NCBI RefSeq assembly: GCF_026072915.1
Contig: NZ_AP025943.1
Location: 3,100,001 to 3,164,000, forward strand
DNA length: 64,000 nucleotides
Direction: 5' to 3'
Source: Akkermansia biwaensis
GTDB lineage: Bacteria > Verrucomicrobiota > Verrucomicrobiia > Verrucomicrobiales > Akkermansiaceae
Position numbers and translations under genes: made by a program. Position 1 is the first letter of the stretch, and each line of letters starts with the position of its first letter. This document shows positions 51,928-59,782 of the stretch, one piece after another. The notes beneath the pieces were generated by a model. It was not told the DNA's origin. It did no database searches and saw only the letters and a list, made by a program, of their open reading frames with translations.

Positions 51928-54900
51928 TCAGGCGGATATGCTTGTTGCAGATTCACTTGAATTTTCTCCGCATCCGCTTTGCGTTATTTTATGAAACATT
52001 TCGTTCATCCATGAATGAATCAATTCCGGTTTTTGCTTTACCAATTGTGTGATTTTTCCATGAACGAGGGCAATGTCCTCATCATTTTCAGCGTGATGAA
52101 CATATGTTTTTGTCAGATAAGGCTCTAATCTTCTTGTTGCTTCTGCATCACAGTCCCAATGTGGATTTGAACTGTAAAAACCAAACAGGTGCAGACCGGA
52201 GAATTTTTCCTGCCGCAGTATCGCCAGAGGATCTCCATAACGTTGGAAAAGAGACAAAAACGTTTTTTTCTTCCTTACCTGTTCATGCGCCGGAGAGATG
52301 TATTTCCCCTGATGCATAGGTGATTCGCCGCTGAAATCAAGCGGCCAGGGACATCCCCAAACGCCTAGGTGAAGATAAGGAAAATCTTTTTTCAACCGAA
52401 AGGCCAAAATCAGGGCCATGAGGGCATCCTTGCAAATGCCTGTCAGAAGAATGGATTTGAGTCCGGGCATCTTCCTTATTTTATGTTCGATATCAAGCTG
52501 CATGCGGTCCAGCAGGAGAAGCCCTTCCCATTGATGATGTTTAATGCCCATGAAGGGACTCCGCAAGTTACGGAATACGGAATTATTGCCGTCATAGAGA
52601 TTAATGAGCAATTCATCCGCATATTTATTCACTTCATTAATGGAAGAGGAACAATGGTAATTCAGGTATTGGTATTTTCCCTTTTCCGTTTCATAAAATT
52701 CCTCCCTGCCCCAGTTGTCCCATTGAAGAACGAGCTTTTCTTCATCATGATGAAGAATAGCTGCAGTATCATTGCCGTGGAGCCTGCGTCCCCGTTTCCC
52801 ATGTATACGAAATTGATCCGTCCATTGGGGATGCCTGATGACAATGTCCTGCACGGATTCCTGTGGCATTGAGGGAATCTCTAAAGAAGCGGAACCCGGC
52901 AATGGAGGAGAGGAATAATGAAATTCCCCAGCCTCATCCTCCAGAATGGGAATTACCCTTCCATGGGCGATGAGGGACTGAATATAGGCATTTTCCACAG
53001 GAGCATGATGTTTGGGAATTCCGGGAGCTCTCACATTCATATCCGTATCTCCCAAGTAATAGAGTTGGGCATCAGGAAACAGATAGTCCGCCAGGCAAAG
53101 AGCTTTGCTCAATGTCGTGAAGTTAGGGGTACTCCGATGAACTGCTCCCGGCATGAATTTCCAGTTTTTCAGACCTTCCCGGCAGGCAAATTCATTGGAA
53201 TACTCCAATTCTTCATTATTGAAATAGATTTCCGGGATTTCAGGAAGCATATCCATATGCCTTTCCGCAGGAGAAAAAGACAGATACCCGGGAAAGCATG
53301 AAATCAAAAGGATATCCGTTCTTGTTCCCGCCAAACCGGAATTCAGGTTATCCATTTTACTAACCCGCATGACTTGGTCACAGGAATCAACAAATGCTGA
53401 ATAATTGCGTTTCAAATTCCGTTTATTGGAGATGATGCATACTCGTTTCTTGTGTCCTTCAGAAGCCAGAAAACGCTGATATTCTTCATTTCCGCTTAAT
53501 CTTGACAACAGCTTCCATTCCTCTTCCGTATCAATTTGCAAACAACAGGGAAAATCGTTTGAATACGGACGGGAACCGTTATCAAACAGAGTGCCGGATT
53601 CCTGAAAATGCTTCCGTGTGATAATATTAATATTGCCATCAAAGAAATAGAAAAATTTCCTGGCATCCTGTTCGCGATGAGCCACGTGAAATTGCCCATC
53701 CAGATGGCCGATCATTTTAATTCTATGGGCCGTATAGGCTGAGTGAATTTCCCCTTTTTCCATGTCTTCCGCCATCTGGCGCAAGAGTCCTGCCCTGCGC
53801 AAGGGAGAAGTCGGTTGAAGGACGGCCAATATTTCACAAGAGAATCTGGACAGAACCTGGCGAACGCAATTTTCCATTCTCCGGTCATCCACCGTTTCCC
53901 GGAAATAACGGATGCCTTCCCGGCGGCAGCATTCCATGATATCTTCACTGTCCGTACTGACAACCGGTACAAACCCTTCCTGAAGAGCATACGAAACAGA
54001 ATATAAGAATAACGGACGCCCTGCGAACAAGCGACAGTTTTTACCGGGACAGCGCTCCGAGTTTTTTTTGGCCGGAATAACGGCCAGTTTATAAAACAAA
54101 CGCGAGGCCGTGTCTTCTTTACCTGGCTCAAAGACAGAAGAAACGGATTTTTTCACCATCCGGGGCAGCCTGAGTTCCATTTTCCCATGCCATTGCTTGC
54201 CATCATCATACCGGGACATTACAGGATAGCCATGATGTAAGCGCCGCGCCTGGATGTGCGGCCTGCCGGTACGGCATATTTTCCCCGTTGAAACTACCAT
54301 GGAAAAGAATTCCTCCAGGCGATGCATGTATTCCCTGATGTCCGGCCGGCCGGGAGCAAAAACGGGACCATCCATGTAACTCAGATAGAGCTCTTCATCC
54401 TGGTCAAGCCGGATAATGTATTCAGCCAGGGCTTCCGGGGATAAAAAATCCCCGGCATTGACAAACCGTGACGGATTGACTTCCTTTCCGACATCGGGTG
54501 CACCCCAGTAAATGGGGAGGGAAAGGGCTGCCAGAGGGTCAATCAGTTTTTCAGTAGTGTAACCGGCAGCCGGGTAGTTTTCAAAGGCAATCGTAAATTT
54601 ATAGGATGAACAGAAGGCGATCTTGTCCCGCACACATTCTCCCATGTTGTTCAGCACCGTACCTCCGCAATCTACGGGCTTGTATTGGGAAAGAAGACGC
54701 ATAAAGTGAATTCTTTCCGGAGAATTCCCATTGGAATATACAAAGTTGCAAAAACGCGTGTGCCTGGACAAAAGAGATCTTTTATCCTTGGGATATTGTT
54801 CCACTACCCCAGTCCTTTTTATATAATCCCTTCCCATCCAGTTGGGAAGACGCAAATGGCATTCGGGATAGAGGACATCCTCCCTCATGAATGAAATGGC

Positions 54901-55140
54901 ATAGTCGCATTCATCCCACAACGGTTTTACAGATTCAGCCGTATAGAAAACCCGGATGCCTTTAAACTGGCGGTATGCATTTCCAAAGACGGAGTAAATC
55001 AGCAAATCGGCTTCATCCTGCCTATCCACAATGACCATATTCAGCCGCTCCCTTAAGACTGCTGATAAAATGGAATCATGCGGATTGAATCCCTGCCAAA
55101 AGTCGGCAAAGGCCACACGCGTCGATTTCTTGCCATTCAT
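51928..55140 (-). CDS. Multi-enzyme protein: GT10 fucosyltransferase + CMP-sialic acid synthetase-like + GT29-like + hydrolase-like
   Basis: A 1070-residue protein with four enzyme-like parts. ~60-290: GT10 alpha-1,3/4-fucosyltransferase (IRVFYTAES, FENYPAAGYTTEKLIDPL, PIYWGAPDVGKEVNPSRFVN), very like Helicobacter FucT. ~350-550: acylneuraminate cytidylyltransferase (VIPAKKNSERCPGKN, VVSTDSED, LQPTSPLRRAGLL; lysine replaces the usual arginine in IPAR). ~564-745: sialyltransferase(GT29)-like (VCIISNKRNL, VDSCDQVMRVSKM, GTRTDILLIS). ~765-830: the W-D-x-W-G module shared with two neighbours. ~840-1050: possible alpha/beta hydrolase, with G-x-C at LLTGICKDALMA. The start at 55140 gives an ATGA overlap with the upstream gene; an alternative ATG is at 55158. 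GC is low (26 of 60 bases at 53001-53060). GT10 and cytidylyltransferase are firm; GT29 and hydrolase are tentative. Confidence 0.82.
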   Translation of the reverse strand: MNGKKSTRVAFADFWQGFNPHDSILSAVLRERLNMVIVDRQDEADLLIYSVFGNAYRQFKGIRVFYTAESVKPLWDECDYAISFMREDVLYPECHLRLPNWMGRDYIKRTGVVEQYPKDKRSLLSRHTRFCNFVYSNGNSPERIHFMRLLSQYKPVDCGGTVLNNMGECVRDKIAFCSSYKFTIAFENYPAAGYTTEKLIDPLAALSLPIYWGAPDVGKEVNPSRFVNAGDFLSPEALAEYIIRLDQDEELYLSYMDGPVFAPGRPDIREYMHRLEEFFSMVVSTGKICRTGRPHIQARRLHHGYPVMSRYDDGKQWHGKMELRLPRMVKKSVSSVFEPGKEDTASRLFYKLAVIPAKKNSERCPGKNCRLFAGRPLFLYSVSYALQEGFVPVVSTDSEDIMECCRREGIRYFRETVDDRRMENCVRQVLSRFSCEILAVLQPTSPLRRAGLLRQMAEDMEKGEIHSAYTAHRIKMIGHLDGQFHVAHREQDARKFFYFFDGNINIITRKHFQESGTLFDNGSRPYSNDFPCCLQIDTEEEWKLLSRLSGNEEYQRFLASEGHKKRVCIISNKRNLKRNYSAFVDSCDQVMRVSKMDNLNSGLAGTRTDILLISCFPGYLSFSPAERHMDMLPEIPEIYFNNEELEYSNEFACREGLKNWKFMPGAVHRSTPNFTTLSKALCLADYLFPDAQLYYLGDTDMNVRAPGIPKHHAPVENAYIQSLIAHGRVIPILEDEAGEFHYSSPPLPGSASLEIPSMPQESVQDIVIRHPQWTDQFRIHGKRGRRLHGNDTAAILHHDEEKLVLQWDNWGREEFYETEKGKYQYLNYHCSSSINEVNKYADELLINLYDGNNSVFRNLRSPFMGIKHHQWEGLLLLDRMQLDIEHKIRKMPGLKSILLTGICKDALMALILAFRLKKDFPYLHLGVWGCPWPLDFSGESPMHQGKYISPAHEQVRKKKTFLSLFQRYGDPLAILRQEKFSGLHLFGFYSSNPHWDCDAEATRRLEPYLTKTYVHHAENDEDIALVHGKITQLVKQKPELIHSWMNEMFHKITQSGCGENSSESATSISA

Positions 55141-57500
55141 GACTGCTTTCTCAACCACGCGTGCCCTCCATATTTGGAAAGCGATTTATCCTTCACCAGG
55201 ATTTTAACCCTATGCTTGAGCCCCATAAGATGATAGCGGTTAAATACCAGAGTCTCAGGGAACAAATATTCCGGTCCCAGAACAAGGGGATGCCTGCCGA
55301 TCACATATTTGTTGATGTGGCTTTCATCATGCCAGACAGCTATAATTCCATTGTCGAGGTCCCGTTTGACAGCCCCTGCCAATTCCCGGCACATGGAAAG
55401 AAAGTCCCTGGCCTTTCCTCCATTGAAACCTCCGGCGACATAGTATTCCCCCTGTCCGGGAGGAATTCGCGCTTCGGACATTCCATTTTTTTCATAGGGA
55501 TAACAGGAACGGGGAAGTTCGTAAAATCCCGGATGAAGAGTCACGGCAAGTCCCTGCCGATCATTCGGAAAGATTTCCTCTCCAATGGGAGAGACCGGCA
55601 ATAACGTACCATTCATAAAATAAATGTAGTCATATTCCTGCAATTCTTTCTCAATACTTAAGAAAGTCTCAAACCGCCTTAAGGTTTCCATCGGCCAGGG
55701 ATAGAACGGCTTGCTGACAAGCGTTACATCATCAGCAGTTTTTACTTCATCATGATCCGTGAACAGAAAATAGCGGACATCGTGGCCTGGCAGAAAATAT
55801 TGCTTGGAGGCTGCATAAAAATCTTTCCAAAAGGTTATATAGCGCCCTGTAGAGATATATAGTACAGCCACTTTCTTTTTCCGTGAGGAAGGAGAATGCT
55901 GCTGATTTCCATTTCCTGAAAGGAAAAACGAACCGTCTTCTTTCCTTCTGAATGTCTCCGTTCCCCATTGATCCCATTTAAGGGTCACTTCTTCATCGGT
56001 CAAGGAAAGGACGTCAGCCCAGTCATTCCTCTGAAAACGGCATGCCCGGCCGTCAAAAACACGTACGATGTCGTACCATTGGGGATGACTGATTTCCATG
56101 AGCGATTCGGCATTGGCCCGGCTGGTGGAGATGCGCCAGTTTCTTCCCCGGAAGTCTCCCGGCACCAGTCCTCCGCGTATCACGGAAGCATTGTTGGTCT
56201 GAATGACCAAATGCATCGGAAGAGACATTTCCTGTACGTAACGGATACGGTTGCAACTCCCGGTGTCAATCATGAGCTTATGCATGAGATTATCCTCCGT
56301 AAACCCGTATCCGGAATGTCCCAGCCTTGGAGAAATCTCGGAGATTCTTCCGGGCTCCTGCTCACAGGTGATTAATTTTTCAAGGACATCTCTGCTGAAT
56401 ACCATGGTGGGACCGAAACAGCTGAAAAAGCCATTCCCGCAAAGCGGATAACCCCCACGGGCGTTCAGATATTGGCCAAAGCCGCAGTAATAACTGCTGA
56501 ATTCCGGCGGAAGATGCTGATGGAAGTCATTGACGGATTTAAAATAGTCCCTTCCGTACAAATCATCGTCGTCAATTTTGGCAAAAAGGTCGTAGTTGGA
56601 GATATCCAGATCCCGTACCGTATCTAAAAAGTTGGAAAGCTGGTTTTTGTTCGGGAACAGCCTCATTGTCAGCCGTCCTTCCTGGATGAAATGCTCAAAA
56701 AGAGGAAGAACGGTCTTGCGGTATGTTGTTTCCGGAATGCCTTTAACAGCGGCAAAAACATGGAAATTCTCATAGCTCTGGTCCATCATGCACCAGATTT
56801 GCCTCTGTAAATCCGTCAAACGCCTGTAGGAAGCAAGGCAGGCCGCAATGCGGCAGGCCGGTCTTTTTTTTGTCCGTTCATGCTGGTAAAACAAATTGTG
56901 ACGGGCAACCCGAATATTGAGTTCGCCACTGCTGTTGGCCGCCTCCAACGCAACATCTGTTGGCAGCCGATAATCGGCAAAAACCTGAATGACTTTTTTC
57001 CGTTTGCAAGAGGGAATTACCATGGCATGCGTTCCCCATACATAGGCCGTGTTGGAGTCGGTCCCTCCCGTTTTGAAATCTTCAAACAAAAGTTCATCAG
57101 ACTCAAACGGATTTCCCTGAGGCGACCAGACGGCATGGTGAAAGAGTCTGAAAATATCCGTTTCCGGGTGCTCCTCCATCTCTTTCCTCAAAGCCGCCTC
57201 CAAACGTGATGAAGCCACCATGGGAACGGCATCGCTTTCTCCGAAGATAATCAAGTCATTTCCGGCATATCTCCTGTCTTCCAATACCTGGATGAAGGAT
57301 GCCCTCAGGGAACGGACATGGGAGCGTTCCGCGGAACAAGGCTCCCGTCCGATAAATGCGGCGCTTTCCTTCTCCCGTGTATCCTTCAAGGATGAAAGAT
57401 CCCGGGTGGAAGGATAGAGTTCCAATTCATATCCCATCCGGTGCAGTTCGGAAGCTCCTTCCGCCATCTCGCCGGAAGATACAATCAAGACGCATTTCAT
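55137..57500 (-). CDS. Multi-domain glycosyltransferase: GT25-like + GT2 + GT6 (ABO type)
   Basis: A 787-residue protein. ~1-205: GT25-like domain (AERSHVRSLRASFIQVLEDRRYAGNDLIIFGESDAVP in the place of the GT25 acidic loop). ~212-445: GT2-type domain with KIDDDDLYGRDYF (Asp 310-313) and SGYGFTEDNLM. ~465-530: the shared W-D-x-W-G module (HPQWYDIVRVFDGRACRFQ, VTLKWDQWGTETF). ~543-765: GT6 domain (VAVLYISTGRYITFWKDFYAASKQYFLPGHDVRYFLFTD; VAGGFNGG; WHDESHINKY), the family of blood group A/B transferases. Instead of the animal DVD or the bacterial NxN, it has N-G-T at 630-632. It couples by ATGA to the next gene and starts 12 bases after the previous one. GT6 is firm, GT25 tentative. Confidence 0.83.
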   Translation of the reverse strand: MKCVLIVSSGEMAEGASELHRMGYELELYPSTRDLSSLKDTREKESAAFIGREPCSAERSHVRSLRASFIQVLEDRRYAGNDLIIFGESDAVPMVASSRLEAALRKEMEEHPETDIFRLFHHAVWSPQGNPFESDELLFEDFKTGGTDSNTAYVWGTHAMVIPSCKRKKVIQVFADYRLPTDVALEAANSSGELNIRVARHNLFYQHERTKKRPACRIAACLASYRRLTDLQRQIWCMMDQSYENFHVFAAVKGIPETTYRKTVLPLFEHFIQEGRLTMRLFPNKNQLSNFLDTVRDLDISNYDLFAKIDDDDLYGRDYFKSVNDFHQHLPPEFSSYYCGFGQYLNARGGYPLCGNGFFSCFGPTMVFSRDVLEKLITCEQEPGRISEISPRLGHSGYGFTEDNLMHKLMIDTGSCNRIRYVQEMSLPMHLVIQTNNASVIRGGLVPGDFRGRNWRISTSRANAESLMEISHPQWYDIVRVFDGRACRFQRNDWADVLSLTDEEVTLKWDQWGTETFRRKEDGSFFLSGNGNQQHSPSSRKKKVAVLYISTGRYITFWKDFYAASKQYFLPGHDVRYFLFTDHDEVKTADDVTLVSKPFYPWPMETLRRFETFLSIEKELQEYDYIYFMNGTLLPVSPIGEEIFPNDRQGLAVTLHPGFYELPRSCYPYEKNGMSEARIPPGQGEYYVAGGFNGGKARDFLSMCRELAGAVKRDLDNGIIAVWHDESHINKYVIGRHPLVLGPEYLFPETLVFNRYHLMGLKHRVKILVKDKSLSKYGGHAWLRKQS

Positions 57501-57512
57501 AAAATTTCAATG

Positions 57513-59768
57513 TTAAAGTTTAATCCAGGTTGGGCAGAAAATATCCTGTTCATCTTCAATATTTCCGGTAAACCACTTTTTTTGAATGAAAACCCGTTGC
57601 TGGGAGCCCAGCCACGCCCCCCACCAGGAAAAGGAGGAGCAAGAGAGGACAAGTTCCTGCATGGCCGTCAATTCCCGCAGGGCGTCCAGTGTTTCATGCT
57701 CATCCATGACTATTTCAAAACGCCTGGCTTCCGGAACATCCTCCACCAGCTTCCGGGCCAGATCCGGAGAGTCGGAAAAAACAACCAGTGTTCTGATATT
57801 GTCGGAAAGATTTTTAAACGCCTCATTAAGGAAGGCGGCATCCGGGGTATGGTACACATCCGTTTTCTGAAGGTAATCTCCCATTCTCAGATGAACGCCG
57901 GCTGTACTTTCCCGCACGGGTGCGATGAGGGGCTGGAACAGCGAACGTATTTCTTCAGCAAAATCCTTAAAATACCGTTCACTCTGAAAGTAGCCGCTCA
58001 ACGCGCCGCGACGGACCGTATCCGGGATGGACCTGTAAGAAAATCTGGATTCCCTGTATGTTACGGGATCAGAATAACCGCCATCCGGACACGGGGAACA
58101 CGCACCCCCCAAATAAGACATCAGCTTCCAGGTGTTCAAATCGTGCCGCCAGGGAATGCGGCATCCCACATCCGTTCTAAGCGCATGGGCGTAAGTGGCG
58201 GCTATCTGGAACAAATGTCTGCCTGTTCGTGAGTTTGGAATGAATTGCGTAGTAACGTATTCGGGAGAAATCTGTTCTGAATCAGAAGACAAAGACGGGA
58301 GCTTTCTGGATTTGCTCTTCTTCGGCTTCCCCGCATCCAGGCAAACGGCGCCCAGTAGGTCAAAAGGATGCTCGTCACGGTCAATGCGTCTTTCAAGGCA
58401 TTGAAGATGCAGATAACGTGACTCGCCCGGAGCATGCTGTGAAACGTGAAATCCGAATTCCTCCAACAGATATCTTAGAAAATCGGTATTCCACAGGGAC
58501 TGATGCCGGTAGGCTTCCATAAGAATGCACAAGTCATGTTCCGGAACCGGCTTTTCCCGGAGCCGTTTTTTCAAATATTGTTTAAATGCGGGAGAAATCA
58601 CCCCGTGCATCAAACGAATATCACGGAAACTCAGACGCAAAATGCCTCCCGGTTTCAAGCAACGGAATGCCTCCGCAAAGAAACGGCAGGCTTCTGGGGG
58701 CGTGACCTTGTCGATCACATGTTCCAGATAAAATGCATCTACCGAGCTATCCTTCCATGGAAGCGGACGGGTAATGTCATAGTTGGGGGAATCCAGGTTC
58801 AACCAGCCATTCAATCTCCGGTTGCCGCAGCCCAGGTGAATGTACAGCAGAGGAGACTGGTCCATGATTTCGGCACTGCTGGCAGAGGGGGGGCTTTCAG
58901 ACCACAACCGGTACAGAGAAGGCATGCCTGGGCGCTGGTGAATTTCCATTTCCGAGCCGATATAGGAATCTCCTTCTAGAAGAAGCTGTTCCATCGGCCA
59001 CATCTGCCATTTCAACGTCAGTTCCTCTTTCTGTCCAACACTCCACCAGCCATAACAGGAAGTATCACGGCGGCGGAACACCCCATTGGAATAAAACAGC
59101 ATCTCGCCTTTCCAATGGAGATGTTCTACGTCGCAAACAACTGAAGGAACTTTGTGATTGAAAGTATGCAGGGCACGCAGAATGGCGGGCGTACACCAGT
59201 GCGCCGTCACCATGTCGTTGTCCTTATACGGATAATGGACATTGCTCATGTAAAGACGGCCGGTTGACTTCAGCCGGCCTCCCAGCCTTCCTGCCAGTTC
59301 ACCCACAATCAGGTCCTCCGCTCCGCAGTCAGGAAAACCGGGCGCCTCCACAAGCTTCTCCACCATGCTTCTCTTCAGGAAATAACCCGCTCCTCCACTC
59401 GGTGAGTTGCGCATGGACACCAGCGCATCCCCGATCAGGTCATACTCATCATCAACCAGGGATTCCAAACGTCCCAAGTCCACATACGTGTCGTCATCGC
59501 ACTTGAACAACCACTCAAAGTCGTAGTTCTCAAGCGCATACACAAAGAAAGATTTCACCTTCCCCGGAAGCTCGTTGTAGCCGTCCGCTGTGTCCAGCAC
59601 CACCGTATCCCTCCTTTCCTCTTCCACTCCTTCCTTTCCTCCCACGAAGAACACGCATTCTATCCCATCCGCCGGATGCCTCAGCCACGTCTCCCTCACC
59701 GCATCCCTCTTTTCCTTCATCCGCTGGCACGAGCAGATTCCTACCAGTATCTTCACTTGCTTTTTCAT
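57513..59768 (-). CDS. Multi-domain protein: GT31-like + methyltransferase + GT11 (alpha-1,2-fucosyltransferase)
   Basis: A 751-residue protein. ~1-205: GT31/fringe-like transferase (KILVGICSCQRMKEKRDAVRETWLR, WLFKCDDDTYVDLGRLESL with DDD at 91-93, GGAGYFLKRSMVEKLVE, GAEDLIVGELA), the family that adds beta-1,3-Gal or GlcNAc. ~215-275: a divergent copy of the shared module (ELTLKWQMWPMEQLLLEGDSYIG). ~305-460: SAM methyltransferase-like (YIHLGCGNRRLNGWLNLDSP, FRCLKPGGILRLSFRD). ~504-750: GT11 alpha-1,2-fucosyltransferase (NSRTGRHLFQIAATYAHAL, GVHLRMGDY with the HxRxGDY motif at 626-632, VVFSDSPDLARKL, SCSSFSWWGAWLG). The order suggests backbone extension followed by H-type fucosylation. Starts 14 bases after the GT4 gene. 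GT31 and GT11 assignments are strong by motif. Confidence 0.85.
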   Translation of the reverse strand: MKKQVKILVGICSCQRMKEKRDAVRETWLRHPADGIECVFFVGGKEGVEEERRDTVVLDTADGYNELPGKVKSFFVYALENYDFEWLFKCDDDTYVDLGRLESLVDDEYDLIGDALVSMRNSPSGGAGYFLKRSMVEKLVEAPGFPDCGAEDLIVGELAGRLGGRLKSTGRLYMSNVHYPYKDNDMVTAHWCTPAILRALHTFNHKVPSVVCDVEHLHWKGEMLFYSNGVFRRRDTSCYGWWSVGQKEELTLKWQMWPMEQLLLEGDSYIGSEMEIHQRPGMPSLYRLWSESPPSASSAEIMDQSPLLYIHLGCGNRRLNGWLNLDSPNYDITRPLPWKDSSVDAFYLEHVIDKVTPPEACRFFAEAFRCLKPGGILRLSFRDIRLMHGVISPAFKQYLKKRLREKPVPEHDLCILMEAYRHQSLWNTDFLRYLLEEFGFHVSQHAPGESRYLHLQCLERRIDRDEHPFDLLGAVCLDAGKPKKSKSRKLPSLSSDSEQISPEYVTTQFIPNSRTGRHLFQIAATYAHALRTDVGCRIPWRHDLNTWKLMSYLGGACSPCPDGGYSDPVTYRESRFSYRSIPDTVRRGALSGYFQSERYFKDFAEEIRSLFQPLIAPVRESTAGVHLRMGDYLQKTDVYHTPDAAFLNEAFKNLSDNIRTLVVFSDSPDLARKLVEDVPEARRFEIVMDEHETLDALRELTAMQELVLSCSSFSWWGAWLGSQQRVFIQKKWFTGNIEDEQDIFCPTWIKL

Positions 59769-59782
59769 GTCTTTTCTCCTTT

